From Mesoterricola sediminis (GTDB lineage: Bacteria > Acidobacteriota > Holophagae > Holophagales > Holophagaceae): DNA of 64,000 bases. The stretch is taken from assembly GCF_030295425.1 (NCBI RefSeq), contig NZ_AP027081.1, positions 62,001 through 126,000 of the forward strand. The letters are read 5' to 3'. The notes beneath the pieces were generated by a model, which saw only the letters and a program-made list of their open reading frames with translations, ran no database searches and had not been told where the DNA came from. The position numbers and the translations under genes are program-made. Below, one piece after another: positions 24,306 to 33,390 of the stretch (position 1 is the first letter of the stretch; the number at the start of each line of letters is the position of its first letter).

Positions 24306-25343
24306 ATGAAGACCCTCCTCCTGCTCCCCCTCGTCGTCGCCCCCCTCGCGGCCCGTCCCGCCGACCCCGCCCAGCAGGTCCTGGACCACGCCAAGGCCCG
24401 GGTCGCCGCCATCGCCAAGGCGCGGGCGGCCTGGATCGAGGCGGGCAACCCCTCCCAGGCCTTCCGGCCCGAGCTGGGCAAGGACCTGGCCCAGGCCGCG
24501 GCCCGCCTCGCCCGCGAGAAGCGGCCTCCTGTCCGCCGGGCCCTCCTGGTCACGCGGCTCCTCTTCCGGAAGCTGGCCCGGGAGCTGCCCTCGGCCGGGG
24601 AACTCGCCGACGTCCGGCGCGAGGTGCCCGCCACGGATCCGGCCTGGACCGTGGACCTGGGCCTCCTGGGCGCCGCCGAGGGATGGGACCCCCAGGCCTT
24701 CGGGCCCTACGTGGCCCAGGCCCGGGCCGCCCACCCCGACGGGGCCCTCCGCCGCCACCTCCTCTTCAGCCACTTCACGGACATGATCGACACCAGCACG
24801 GAGCAGGACTGGCGGCCCTCGTACGCCATGCTGCTCAAGGACTTCCCCGACAGCCCCGAGGCGGCCAAGGCCCGCGCGCGCCTGGACAGCGAGTCCCTCA
24901 CCGCCGTGGGCGCCCCGGCCCCCGCCTTCGACCTGCCCAGCCTGGACGACCCCGACCAGCGCCTGACCCCCGCGACCTTCAAGGGGGGCTACGTCCTCGT
25001 GGACTTCTGGGCCTCCTGGTGCCCGGACTGCGTCCGCGAGATGCCCGGCATGCACCGGGCCTGGGCCCGCTTCAAGGAGAAGGGCCTGGCCATCCTCAGC
25101 CTGAGCCTGGACCGGAAGGCGGAGCACATCGCCAAGTACCGGGCCGTGGGCGAGACGCCCATGCCCTGGCGCCACGCCTTCCTGGAGGGCGGCTGGAAGA
25201 ACCCCGTCTGCGCGGCCTGGGGGGTGATGAGCATCCCCAAGCCGGTGCTGGTCGGCCCCGACGGGCGCATCGTCGCCAGCGGCGCGGACCTCCGGGGCGA
25301 GGCCCTGGAGCGGACCCTCGCCAAGTTCCTCGAGCCGCGGTAG
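24306..25343 (+). CDS. Secreted thioredoxin-fold protein (TlpA/ResA-like)
   Basis: A signal peptide (about residues 1-19) is followed by a helical region of about 180 residues without clear family, then an AhpC/TSA-type thioredoxin domain (about 200-345). The redox motif is WCPDC with Cys239 and Cys242. A cis-Pro segment MSIPKPVLV and a DFWASW entry strand are typical of TlpA-like thiol oxidoreductases. It presumably reduces disulfides in the periplasm. It converges on lapB with a 15-bp gap. Confidence 0.85.
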   Translation: MKTLLLLPLVVAPLAARPADPAQQVLDHAKARVAAIAKARAAWIEAGNPSQAFRPELGKDLAQAAARLAREKRPPVRRALLVTRLLFRKLARELPSAGELADVRREVPATDPAWTVDLGLLGAAEGWDPQAFGPYVAQARAAHPDGALRRHLLFSHFTDMIDTSTEQDWRPSYAMLLKDFPDSPEAAKARARLDSESLTAVGAPAPAFDLPSLDDPDQRLTPATFKGGYVLVDFWASWCPDCVREMPGMHRAWARFKEKGLAILSLSLDRKAEHIAKYRAVGETPMPWRHAFLEGGWKNPVCAAWGVMSIPKPVLVGPDGRIVASGADLRGEALERTLAKFLEPR

Positions 25344-25358
25344 GGATCTCCGGCGGGA

Positions 25359-26717
25359 TCAGACCCAGGGGCCGGTCTCCTGGCGGAGGCCCATGTCGGG
25401 GAGCTCGTTCTCCTTGAACATGAAGTGGCTCGCGTTCCAGCTGCCGCAGGCCTCGCAGCGGTCCACGTAGTCGGGGGTCTTCTGGCCGCAGACGCTGCAC
25501 TCGAAGCGCTGGCGGAGGATCCCCAGGTTCCGCAGGAGCTGGCGGTACTCGTTCAGGGCCTGCTCGTTCCGGCCCCGGCGGGCGTGGATCTTGGCCATGA
25601 AGAAGAAGAGGATGGGGGAGTAGACCACCTGGGTGCGCACCTCCTGGAAGAGGACGAGGGCCTCGTCCAGGATCTCCAGGCGGTACAGCATCTTCCCGAG
25701 GAAGAACTTGGCCGTCGTGGTGAACTCGCTGGTGGCGGCCACCCGGCGCAGGACGCCGAGGCCCTCGTCGGGCTTGCCGCTCTGGATGTAGAAGTCCTCC
25801 AGCTCCTGGAGGAGGGCGCCTTCGCCGGTGGTGCGGAAGCCCTCCAGCCAGATCTCGATGCCCTGGGGCTCCTGGTCCTGGAGGATCATGCAGCGTCCCA
25901 GCGACAGGTAGGCGGGGACGAAGTCCGTGTCCTCCTTGAGGATCTGCTGCAGGATCGGCACGGCCTCGCGGAACTGGTCGGCCTCGATCTTGTTCATGGC
26001 GACCTGGTAGAGGAGGGCGGTGCCCTGGGCGCGTTCCTGGGCGTTCACCTCCTTGACGAAGCGGCTCACGAGGCGCTTGTGGACGTCCAGCGCCTCCTCC
26101 CAGCGTCCCGCGTCCATGTGCAGGGTGCGCAGCTTCCGGAGGGCCCGGAGGCCCTGCTTGGGGTGGTCGCCCGCGAGGCGCTTCAGGAGGGAGGTGGCCC
26201 CGTCGGGGTTCCGGTCGGCGACGAGCGCGTCGGCGAGGAGGTAGTGGAACTCCACGTCGTCGGGATGGGTCAGGCACCAGGCCTCCAGGTGCTTCACCGC
26301 CGTGTCGTACTCCCCGAGCTTCATGAGGGCCTCGGCCAGGAGGAGGTTGGCGGCCTCGTGGTCGGCGCGCTCGCGGATGACGCTCTCCAGCACCTGGCGC
26401 GCGTGGCCGGGGAGGCCGTGGGCCAGCAGCTCCCGGGCCTCGTGGAGGAGGCTGGAGAGGCGCTTGCCGGCGCGGGTCGCGGCGGAGGCGTTGATGCCCT
26501 TCACGAAGCGGCTGAGCTCCATGATCCCCGTGTAGAGGATGTTGAGCACGAACCCCAGCAGGAAGGCGCCGATGAGGAGGGAGGAGACGCGCACGCTCGC
26601 GTCGCTCCACAGCATCACGTCCAGGCCCAGCACCGCGGTGTTGCGCATGTAGACGTAGCCGACCGACATCAGCGCGAAGGCGATGAGGGCGATGAAGAGG
26701 AGGTTGATCAGGCGCAT
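25359..26717 (-). CDS. lapB: LapA-LapB type membrane TPR protein
   Basis: Two N-terminal membrane segments (about residues 5-25 and 45-68) form a LapA/DUF1049-like domain. A TPR array (about 85-395) and a C-terminal rubredoxin-like knuckle (FECSVCG and CEACGSW, near 405-425) follow. TPR plus a CxxC...CxxC metal knuckle is the hallmark of LapB (YciM), which controls LPS synthesis by directing FtsH to LpxC. In E. coli LapA and LapB are separate; here the LapA-like part seems fused to LapB. It is co-transcribed with the UDG gene upstream (34-bp gap). Confidence 0.82.
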   Translation of the reverse strand: MRLINLLFIALIAFALMSVGYVYMRNTAVLGLDVMLWSDASVRVSSLLIGAFLLGFVLNILYTGIMELSRFVKGINASAATRAGKRLSSLLHEARELLAHGLPGHARQVLESVIRERADHEAANLLLAEALMKLGEYDTAVKHLEAWCLTHPDDVEFHYLLADALVADRNPDGATSLLKRLAGDHPKQGLRALRKLRTLHMDAGRWEEALDVHKRLVSRFVKEVNAQERAQGTALLYQVAMNKIEADQFREAVPILQQILKEDTDFVPAYLSLGRCMILQDQEPQGIEIWLEGFRTTGEGALLQELEDFYIQSGKPDEGLGVLRRVAATSEFTTTAKFFLGKMLYRLEILDEALVLFQEVRTQVVYSPILFFFMAKIHARRGRNEQALNEYRQLLRNLGILRQRFECSVCGQKTPDYVDRCEACGSWNASHFMFKENELPDMGLRQETGPWV

Positions 26718-26751
26718 GACGTGTCCTCGGTCCTGGGGGCCCAGTTTGGCA

Positions 26752-27576
26752 TCAATCCGCGCCTCCGGGATGCTCGTCCAGCCAGGTCCGGACGGCCTTG
26801 AGGTCGCCCCAGACGGCCGCGCGCACCTCCTGGGTGTACTGCCGGAGCACGTAGGCGGGATGGAAGGTCGGCATCACCGGAATGCCCCCCAGCATCTCGA
26901 GGCGCTGCCACTGGCCCCGGATTCGGGTGATCCCGGCCTGGACGCCGACCAGCTCCCGGAGGGGGGTCGCGCCCAGCGTCACGATGACCTGGGGGCGCAC
27001 CAGCTCGATCTGGCGCCGCAGGTAGGGGAGGCACCGCTGGGCCTCGGCGGGGGTGGGGGTGCGGTTGTCGGGGGGGCGGCACTTCACCACGTTGCAGATG
27101 TAGACGTCCTCCCGGCGGAACCCCATGGCCACGATCATCTTGTCCAGGAGCTCCCCCGCGCGGCCCACGAAGGGCCGGCCCTGGAGGTCCTCGTCCCGGC
27201 CGGGACCCTCGCCCACGAACATGAGGCGGGCCCGGGGGGACCCCTCGCCGAAGACGAACTTCATGCGGTTGGAGCCGAGCGGGCAAGCCAGGCAGCCCCC
27301 GGTGCACGCCTCCAGCGCCGCCAGGTCCGGCGCGGCCTGCACGGCCTCCGGGGAGGGCCCGGCCCCCAGGGGCGGGGCCGCCGGGGTGGGGCGGGGCGGG
27401 ACCGGCGCGGCCTTCACAGCGGGGGTGGGAACGGGCGAAGCCTTCCCGGCGGGGACGGGCGCCGCCTGGATGGGGGGGATGTCGGGCGCGGCCGGGGGTT
27501 GGTAGGGTGGAGGGATGAGGCCCACCACCCCCAGGTCCTGGAGGGTGTCGCGCCAAGGGTGGAGAAGCCCGGTCAT
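26752..27576 (-). CDS. udg: Family 4 uracil-DNA glycosylase
   Basis: This enzyme removes uracil from DNA in base excision repair. The catalytic domain (about residues 88-265) has GEGPGRDED at 122-130 and the HPAY motif near the C-terminus. Cys95, 98, 166 (VVKCRPP) and 182 are the expected [4Fe-4S] ligands of families 4/5. An N-terminal tail of about 85 Pro/Ala-rich residues is probably disordered. In many bacteria this tail mimics the DNA polymerase beta-thumb-like region of phage SPO1, but no such similarity is visible here. It is the first gene of an operon with lapB. Confidence 0.9.
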   Translation of the reverse strand: MTGLLHPWRDTLQDLGVVGLIPPPYQPPAAPDIPPIQAAPVPAGKASPVPTPAVKAAPVPPRPTPAAPPLGAGPSPEAVQAAPDLAALEACTGGCLACPLGSNRMKFVFGEGSPRARLMFVGEGPGRDEDLQGRPFVGRAGELLDKMIVAMGFRREDVYICNVVKCRPPDNRTPTPAEAQRCLPYLRRQIELVRPQVIVTLGATPLRELVGVQAGITRIRGQWQRLEMLGGIPVMPTFHPAYVLRQYTQEVRAAVWGDLKAVRTWLDEHPGGAD

Positions 27577-27662
27577 GGTCCTAGACTAACCAATTCCGGC
27601 CATGGGACCACGAGCCGGGGAACAAATCTCCCTTTTGCAGCATTCCAGCCACGGAGCCATGC

Positions 27663-28190
27663 ATGGAGCCGTTCAATCCGCCGGACCTCCCCTTCGGGGA
27701 GAACGCCGACTTCCACGAAATCTTCAGTGCCCTGTATCCCCGCCTGGTGAGCTACGCCCGGCGGTACGGAGCCACTTACCCGGAAGATATTGCCCAGGAA
27801 GCCTTCGTCATCCTCATGCAGCGGGAAACGCCCGTGGAGCATCCGACGGCCTACCTCTATGGCACCGTCCGCACCCTCTCCCTCACCGAGCGCCGTCCCC
27901 TCAAGAACCAGTCCATCAGCCTCGAAGCCGTCATGGAACAGGGCAAGGGGCCGGACGCGGACGACGAACTCCTGAGCCAGGAGGTCCGGGAGCGCATGAA
28001 GACCCTGTCCCCCACATTCCGCGAGACCCTGTGGCTCTTCGTGGTCGAGGACCTGTCCATCCGCCAGATCGCGGATATCCTGGACATCCCCGAAGCGACC
28101 GTGAAGACCCGCATCCATCGCGCGAAGGCCCATCTCAGGAACCAGCTCAATTCATCCGGATCATCGGGAGGCCTCCATGTCCTGGCTTGA
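27663..28190 (+). CDS. ECF-type RNA polymerase sigma factor
   Basis: The 175-residue protein has only regions 2 and 4 of sigma factors. Region 2 (about residues 20-65) includes YPEDIAQEAFVILM. Region 4 (about 115-165) includes LSPTFRETLWLF and IRQIADILDIPEATVKTRIHRAK, the DNA-binding helix-turn-helix. It overlaps the next gene by 14 bp, an arrangement typical of ECF sigma and anti-sigma pairs. GGAG stands before the ATG. Its target promoters are not evident. Confidence 0.85.
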   Translation: MEPFNPPDLPFGENADFHEIFSALYPRLVSYARRYGATYPEDIAQEAFVILMQRETPVEHPTAYLYGTVRTLSLTERRPLKNQSISLEAVMEQGKGPDADDELLSQEVRERMKTLSPTFRETLWLFVVEDLSIRQIADILDIPEATVKTRIHRAKAHLRNQLNSSGSSGGLHVLA

Positions 28191-28695
28191 CCCCCAGCGC
28201 AGTCAAGAATCCGCAGAGGACACCCTGCTCCGGGAGGAGCTCCGGGCGCTCCTGGGCTTCCAGCCCCGGAACCTCTTCGAGACGGAGCCCACGCCCGAAC
28301 TCATCGCCCTGGCCGAGGACCTCCGCCGGGAGGCCCGGCGCCGGAACCGCACGTCCCGGAAGCAGACCCACTGGATGCTCATGGCCGCGGCGCTGCCCCT
28401 GGCCATCGCCTTCGGCGGGGTGGGGCTCTGGGGCCTGAGCCAGAAGAACAAGGCCGACGAGCTGGCCACGGCCATCACCCGCCAGGAGGCGGAGATCACG
28501 CGCCTCGCCGGCGTCGTCAAGCAGCTGGGGACCACCTCCCCGGAGGCGAGCCGGGCCCTCAATCCGGCCCCCAGCCTCCTGGCCGTGAAGGACCAGCCCA
28601 AGGCGAAACAGCCGAAGGGCAAGGAGCTGGTGATCCCCGTGGACAACCCCGCCAGCGTCGTTCCCCAGGACACGCAGCGGGTGAAGGCCCACTGA
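28177..28695 (+). CDS. Single-pass membrane protein, probable partner of the ECF sigma factor
   Basis: The 172-residue protein has a charged cytoplasmic N-terminus of about 65 residues, one transmembrane helix (about 68-88), a short coiled coil (about 90-115) and a Lys/Pro-rich tail. This topology and the overlap with the sigma gene fit an anti-sigma factor. No zinc-binding HxxxCxxC motif is present, so it is not a ZAS-type anti-sigma. GGGAGG precedes the ATG. The anti-sigma role is inferred from position only. Confidence 0.7.
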   Translation: MSWLDPQRSQESAEDTLLREELRALLGFQPRNLFETEPTPELIALAEDLRREARRRNRTSRKQTHWMLMAAALPLAIAFGGVGLWGLSQKNKADELATAITRQEAEITRLAGVVKQLGTTSPEASRALNPAPSLLAVKDQPKAKQPKGKELVIPVDNPASVVPQDTQRVKAH

Positions 28696-28739
28696 CGCGA
28701 CGGTTTCCAACCCGGTAAGATGGGGGCAGGAGCGCCGCC

Positions 28740-29027
28740 ATGTCCACCGGAATGGAACTACTCATCCTCCTGTGCTCCGCCTTGGCCGCCGCCTTGGCGG
28801 GCATGGCCGTGTTCAGCAACAGCCGTCCGCCCGATCCCCGCGTCAATCAGGTCATGGACGAGATGGAGGAGCTGAAGGGCCTGCTGAACCAGATGCAGAA
28901 GTCCATCCTCCAGCTGGAGCGCAAGTTCGACAAGGATGCCAAGGACGGCCGGGCCGAGCTCAAGGACGTCCTGGAGCGCGTCGGCGACCGCATCGACAAG
29001 CGACTGACCGAGATCAGCAACCTCTAG
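28740..29027 (+). CDS. Small membrane-anchored coiled-coil protein, 95 aa
   Basis: An N-terminal membrane helix (about residues 5-25) is followed by a highly charged coiled coil (about 38-92) with regular Leu/Met spacing. No family was recognised. It lies 44 bp after the sigma-partner gene on the same strand and may be part of that operon. Such proteins often act as membrane-bound spacers or oligomerisation partners; here nothing more can be said. Confidence 0.6.
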   Translation: MSTGMELLILLCSALAAALAGMAVFSNSRPPDPRVNQVMDEMEELKGLLNQMQKSILQLERKFDKDAKDGRAELKDVLERVGDRIDKRLTEISNL

Positions 29028-29036
29028 GCAGGGCCC

Positions 29037-30947
29037 TCACCCCGCCTGGGTCGTGACCGGCGGGGTCCAGCCGCGCTCGTTGAGGAGGCGGACGCCCATG
29101 ATGCGGCTCAGGCGGAAGGTCATGACCTCCTGGTGGAGGTGGCAGAAGCCCCGCAGGTGCTCGCCGTCGACGCCCTGGGGGGTCACCTTGCGGAGCTGCG
29201 GCCGGTGGGCCGCCAGCGGCAGGTAGGTGAGTTCCACCATGAGGTTGTAGCTGGCCGCGTATTCGATGATCCGCTGGGTCTCCTCGGCGGCCTGGGCCCC
29301 CATGCCCATGTGGAGCATGGGCACGCGCCGGCGGACCTCCTGGTAGAGGTTGGGGTCCTCGGCCTGGATCCGCTGGAGCGCGGCGTGGATGATCTGGCGG
29401 ACGGGGTCCAGGTGGTGGTTCATGCCCTGTTCGTCCACGAAGGAAAGGCAGGCCAGGGACCAGAGATACAGGGACTCGTCGCCGTCGATGCTCACGGGGA
29501 GGAAGCGGCCGGGCTTTGGCAGGAAGCCGGCCTGCTTCAGGAGGGCGAAGGCATTGCCGGGGCCGTTGGCCTCCAGGACCGTCTCGGAGATGCGCTGCAG
29601 ATTCAGCGTGGCCAGCTCGGGCCGAAGCATGAGCTCGTCGGCCAGGGCGGCGCTGCGGGCCCGCACGAGGCGGCAGCCCTGCTGGACCTCCACCTCGCCC
29701 AGGCGCCGGGCCAGGTCCTCCAGGAGCTGGGCCAGGGGCTGGGGCACCGCGGCGGCGGGGGCGCCGAGGAGGCCGTTCATCTCCTCCAGGGTCAGGCCGG
29801 TGTCCAGCGCGCGCACGAGGGTGTCGGAGCCGATGCGCAGGGTGACCATGGCGTCCAGGATCTCCACCTCGGCCATCTGGGCCACGCGCAGGAGGCGGTG
29901 GGGGTTCTGCACCATGGGGGTCAGCACCTCCAGGGTGGGCTGGATGACCAGGGGCTGGTCGGCCTGGAGGAGGGTCCAGTGCGGCTCGGTGCCGCGGTGG
30001 TCCCGGAGCAGGTACTCCTGGGCGAGGGCCTCGCCGTGGGCGCTGAGGCGCACGTGCTGGCCCGAGGCGTCCAGGTCCACCAGGCCCATGCGGCCCAGGA
30101 AGGGCAGGAAGACCGTCTCGGTGCGCCCCGCGTCCAGGGGATGGAGGGTCTGGAGGAAGGCCAGGAAGGGCTTCACGGCCAGGACCTGGCCCCGGCGTTC
30201 CAGCAGGTGCTGCATGAAGAAGGTCCGGTCATCGGCCGGGGGCATGTTCCAGAGCTTGAGGTCGTGCTCCAGGAGGATGGCGAAGGCGCGCTCCGGCACC
30301 CAGCGCGGCGCGTGGCTGAGGACGGCGGGCAGCAGGGTGTCCACCCGGCCCTCCCGGTTCCACAGCAGGCCCAGGCGGTGCAGGAGGCCGAAGACGAGGG
30401 TGGCGTCCCGCTCGTCCTTGAGCATGGCGTTCCGGAAGAGGAGCTGGGTGAGCTCCTTCTTGGCGGGAAGGCCGCCCTTCAGGACCCGGATCCCGCCCAT
30501 GCAGCGGAGCAGCACGGAGGTGAGGGCCAGGGCGAAGCCGTAGGGCTGCGCGGGAATCAGCTCCACGTCGGGGCCGGCCTGGAAGCAGAAGGCCGCGTCG
30601 TCGAAGTCGGCCAAGGCATCCGCCACCCGGCCCGGCACCACCCACTGCCCCGCGTGGGGCAGGATGAGGCCCAGGGTCAGGAGCTCCTCCTGGAACGCGG
30701 GCTCGGGCTGCCGCTCCGCCTCCGCCAGGGCCTTGAGGCAGGCCAGCTTGGCCGCGTCCAGGTCCAGGAGCGTGTTGGTGAGCTGCTTGTTGTCCTCCAG
30801 GTGGAAGACCATCGTCTTCAGGAGCCGCGTGCGCCCCTCGGGGCCCTCCTGCCAGTACTGGGGCACGGGCAGTTTCCGACGCTGGCAAATCGCCCGCAGC
30901 TGGTCATCGGAACAGTTGCATAGGAGCTGATAGTGCGAAGGGGCCAT
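29037..30947 (-). CDS. Helicase-associated protein with WYL-like C-terminus, XPB partner
   Basis: The protein of about 636 residues resembles the helicase-associated (XPB/Ssl2 N-terminal, Helicase_C_3) proteins encoded next to bacterial XPB genes. A long helical N-terminal half is followed by a region near residues 330-480 resembling the helicase-C-3 unit (PLVIQPTLEVLTP, then LRIGSDTLVRALDTGLTLEEM). The last 90 residues look like a WYL-type module (IIEYAASYNLMVELTY, then FCHLHQEVMTFRLSRI). It is divergent from the XPB gene with a 160-bp shared control region. GAGGAA before the ATG at 30947 sets the start. It is likely a DNA-repair accessory factor; its biochemical role is unknown. Confidence 0.72.
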   Translation of the reverse strand: MAPSHYQLLCNCSDDQLRAICQRRKLPVPQYWQEGPEGRTRLLKTMVFHLEDNKQLTNTLLDLDAAKLACLKALAEAERQPEPAFQEELLTLGLILPHAGQWVVPGRVADALADFDDAAFCFQAGPDVELIPAQPYGFALALTSVLLRCMGGIRVLKGGLPAKKELTQLLFRNAMLKDERDATLVFGLLHRLGLLWNREGRVDTLLPAVLSHAPRWVPERAFAILLEHDLKLWNMPPADDRTFFMQHLLERRGQVLAVKPFLAFLQTLHPLDAGRTETVFLPFLGRMGLVDLDASGQHVRLSAHGEALAQEYLLRDHRGTEPHWTLLQADQPLVIQPTLEVLTPMVQNPHRLLRVAQMAEVEILDAMVTLRIGSDTLVRALDTGLTLEEMNGLLGAPAAAVPQPLAQLLEDLARRLGEVEVQQGCRLVRARSAALADELMLRPELATLNLQRISETVLEANGPGNAFALLKQAGFLPKPGRFLPVSIDGDESLYLWSLACLSFVDEQGMNHHLDPVRQIIHAALQRIQAEDPNLYQEVRRRVPMLHMGMGAQAAEETQRIIEYAASYNLMVELTYLPLAAHRPQLRKVTPQGVDGEHLRGFCHLHQEVMTFRLSRIMGVRLLNERGWTPPVTTQAG

Positions 30948-31057
30948 GGTTCCTCGCAAAGGGGGGGGCCGATCCGGGATGACCGATCAGTTTCTCATGA
31001 ACGTCACAGTCGCGTCATGGGGAAAAAGAGCGGCCCCCCTCAAGAGGATCTCCCACG

Positions 31058-31086
31058 TTGACCCGGCAGGGATCTGGACCTAGGCT
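31058..31086 (+). promoter_or_regulatory. Candidate sigma-70 promoter for XPB helicase
   Basis: TTGACC (31058-31063) and TAGGCT (31081-31086) are separated by 17 bp. The -35 matches five of six bases; the -10 only three of six. The helicase GTG start is 22 bp further on. Confidence 0.45.
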
Positions 31087-31107
31087 CAAGCTTTTGGACG
31101 TGTACGC

Positions 31108-32853
31108 GTGATCGCCCTACGCCCGGAAAACCCCCTGATCGTCCAGAGCGACCGGACCCTGCTCCTGGAGGTGGCGCACCCCCGCTTCGAGGAGGTCCGG
31201 GACGACCTGGCCCGGTTCGCGGAGCTCGTGAAGTCCCCGGAGCACATCCACACCTACCGCATCACCCCCCTCTCCCTCTGGAACGCGTCCGCCTCGGGCG
31301 TGTCCTGCGAGGAGATGACCGCCACCCTGGAGCGCTGGTCGAAGTATCCGGTGCCCCAGAACCTGCTCCAGGAGATCCAGGACCACGGGACCCGCTACGG
31401 GCGCCTGCGCCTCGTGCAGCGGGGGGAGCGCCTGGCCCTGGAGATGGACGACCGGGGCCTCTTCTACGAGCTGGAGAACCAGCGCAGCCTGCAGGGCCTC
31501 CTGGCCGAGCCCTACCCCGACCAGCGGGGCATCTTCCTGGAGGAGGGCAAGCGGGGCGAGGCCAAGCTCCAGCTGATCCGCCTGGGCCACCCCGTGCAGG
31601 ACATGGCGGGCTTCAAGCCGGGGGACCCCCTGCCGTTCCGCCTGCGGGACACCCTGGCCGGGACGGGCCGACCCTTCGGGTTGCGGCCCTACCAGCAGGC
31701 GGCGGTGGACGTGTTCCACGCCGGGGGCGGACCGGAGGGGGGCGCGGGCGTCCTCGTGCTTCCCTGCGGCGCCGGCAAGACGGTCATCGCCATCGGCTGC
31801 ATGGCCCGGCTCCAGACCCACACCCTCGTCCTCACCACCAACGTCACCGCGGTCAAGCAGTGGAAGCAGGAGCTCCTGGACAAGACCGACCTCCGGGACG
31901 ACCAGATCGGTCTCTACACCGGCGACACCAAGGAGATCCGGCCGGTGACCATCGCCACCTACCAGATCCTCACCTACCGGAAGAGCAAGGGCAGCCCCTT
32001 CGAGCACTTCAAGCTCTTCCAGGCCGCCAACTGGGGCCTGGTGATCCACGACGAGGTGCACATGCTGCCCGCGCCCGTCTTCCGGGCGGTGGCGGAGCTG
32101 CAGGCCAAGCGGCGCCTGGGCCTCACCGCCACCCTCGTGCGGGAGGACGGCAAGGAGGAGGACGTCTTCTCCCTCATCGGTCCCAAGCGCGTGGACGTGC
32201 CCTGGAAGACCCTGGAGAAGGACGGCTTCATCGCCACCGCCCACTGCCTGGAGATCCGGGTGCCCCTGCCCAGCGAGGAGCGCATGGCCTACGCGGTCGC
32301 GGATCAGCGGGCGCGTTTCCGCATCGCCTCCGAGAACAGCCTGAAGCTGAACGTGCTGGACGAGCTGCTCGCCGGCCATCCGGAGGACAGCATCCTGATC
32401 ATCGGCCAGTACCTGGAGCAGCTCCGCATCATCGGCGAGCGCCTCGAGGCGCCGGTCCTCACGGGCCAGACCCCGGAGCGGGAGCGGGAGGACCTGTATC
32501 GCCGCTTCCGGGAGGGGGCCCTCCGGATCCTCATCGTGAGCAAGGTGGCCAACTTCGCCATCGACTTGCCGGACGCCAGCGTGGCCGTCCAGGTCAGCGG
32601 CACCTTCGGCTCCCGCCAGGAGGAGGCCCAGCGCCTGGGCCGCATCCTGCGCCCCAAGGGGGTCCGCAACGTCTCCTACTTCTACAGCCTCATCAGCCGG
32701 GACACCTCCGAGCAGGAGTTCGCCCGGAACCGACAGCTCTTCCTCACCGAGCAGGGCTACCGCTACCTCATCGAGAGCCGCAGCCTGGGCGAGGACGGCC
32801 TCAGCGAGCCGGCCGTGTGGAAGGGCCTCCTGGCGGAGACGGGGCACCCCTGA
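31108..32853 (+). CDS. DNA repair helicase XPB
   Basis: This superfamily 2 3'-5' helicase is related to eukaryotic XPB and archaeal XPB. A damage-recognition-like N-terminal part (about residues 1-195) precedes two RecA-like domains. Walker A is LPCGAGKT at 218-225, the DEVH box is at 315-318 and the XPB-specific RED motif is at 345-347. Motif VI lies in QEEAQRLGRILRPKG. It begins with GTG and lacks a strong ribosome site. Its divergent neighbour is the usual helicase-associated partner. It probably unwinds DNA in nucleotide excision or related repair. Confidence 0.92.
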   Translation: MIALRPENPLIVQSDRTLLLEVAHPRFEEVRDDLARFAELVKSPEHIHTYRITPLSLWNASASGVSCEEMTATLERWSKYPVPQNLLQEIQDHGTRYGRLRLVQRGERLALEMDDRGLFYELENQRSLQGLLAEPYPDQRGIFLEEGKRGEAKLQLIRLGHPVQDMAGFKPGDPLPFRLRDTLAGTGRPFGLRPYQQAAVDVFHAGGGPEGGAGVLVLPCGAGKTVIAIGCMARLQTHTLVLTTNVTAVKQWKQELLDKTDLRDDQIGLYTGDTKEIRPVTIATYQILTYRKSKGSPFEHFKLFQAANWGLVIHDEVHMLPAPVFRAVAELQAKRRLGLTATLVREDGKEEDVFSLIGPKRVDVPWKTLEKDGFIATAHCLEIRVPLPSEERMAYAVADQRARFRIASENSLKLNVLDELLAGHPEDSILIIGQYLEQLRIIGERLEAPVLTGQTPEREREDLYRRFREGALRILIVSKVANFAIDLPDASVAVQVSGTFGSRQEEAQRLGRILRPKGVRNVSYFYSLISRDTSEQEFARNRQLFLTEQGYRYLIESRSLGEDGLSEPAVWKGLLAETGHP

Positions 32854-33390
32854 TCAGCGCGCCCGGAGCAGGAGGGGGACCAGGAGCTGGCTGAGGGGCA
32901 GGGCGTAGAGGCCGGCCACGACGTCGTCGGCCACGATGCCGGCCCCGCCGGGCAGGACCTGGATTTGCCGGACGGGCCAGGGCTTCCAGATGTCGAAGAG
33001 CCGGAAGAGGAGGAAGGGCACGCCCAGGTGCACGGCCAGGGTCCAGGGCCCCGGCGCCGCCAGGGCCCCGGCCGCCTCCCACCGCACGGCCCAGAGGGCG
33101 ATCCACACCCCCGCCCACTCGTCGGCGACGATGTAGCCCGGGTCCTTGTCCCCCGTTTCGGCCACCACCCGGTCGGAGGCGGCGATGGCCAGCCCGGTCA
33201 TGGCGAGGGGGAGGGCCAGGAAGACCAGCTCCCCGAGCCAGGCGGGAGCGCCGTGGACCGCGCGGGCGAAGGGGACCCAGGCGAGGAGGGCCGCCAGGCT
33301 GCCCCACGTGCCCGGGGCGGGCCGGAGCCGGCCCGACCCCAGGCCCGTGGCGGCCCACCAGGCCCAGCGGGGGGCGGCGGTCCCGGCCAC
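32854..33390 (-). CDS. pgpA: Phosphatidylglycerophosphatase A
   Basis: This inner-membrane enzyme removes phosphate from phosphatidylglycerophosphate to give phosphatidylglycerol. The family motifs are present: TGLGSG with APGTWGSLAA near the N-terminus, ADEWAGVWI in the middle, and FRLFDIWKPWP with GGAGIVADDVVAG toward the end. Three to four hydrophobic helices are visible in 178 residues. The GTG start abuts the osmC stop, so the two form an operon. It converges on the XPB gene with no gap. Confidence 0.92.
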   Translation of the reverse strand: MAGTAAPRWAWWAATGLGSGRLRPAPGTWGSLAALLAWVPFARAVHGAPAWLGELVFLALPLAMTGLAIAASDRVVAETGDKDPGYIVADEWAGVWIALWAVRWEAAGALAAPGPWTLAVHLGVPFLLFRLFDIWKPWPVRQIQVLPGGAGIVADDVVAGLYALPLSQLLVPLLLRAR

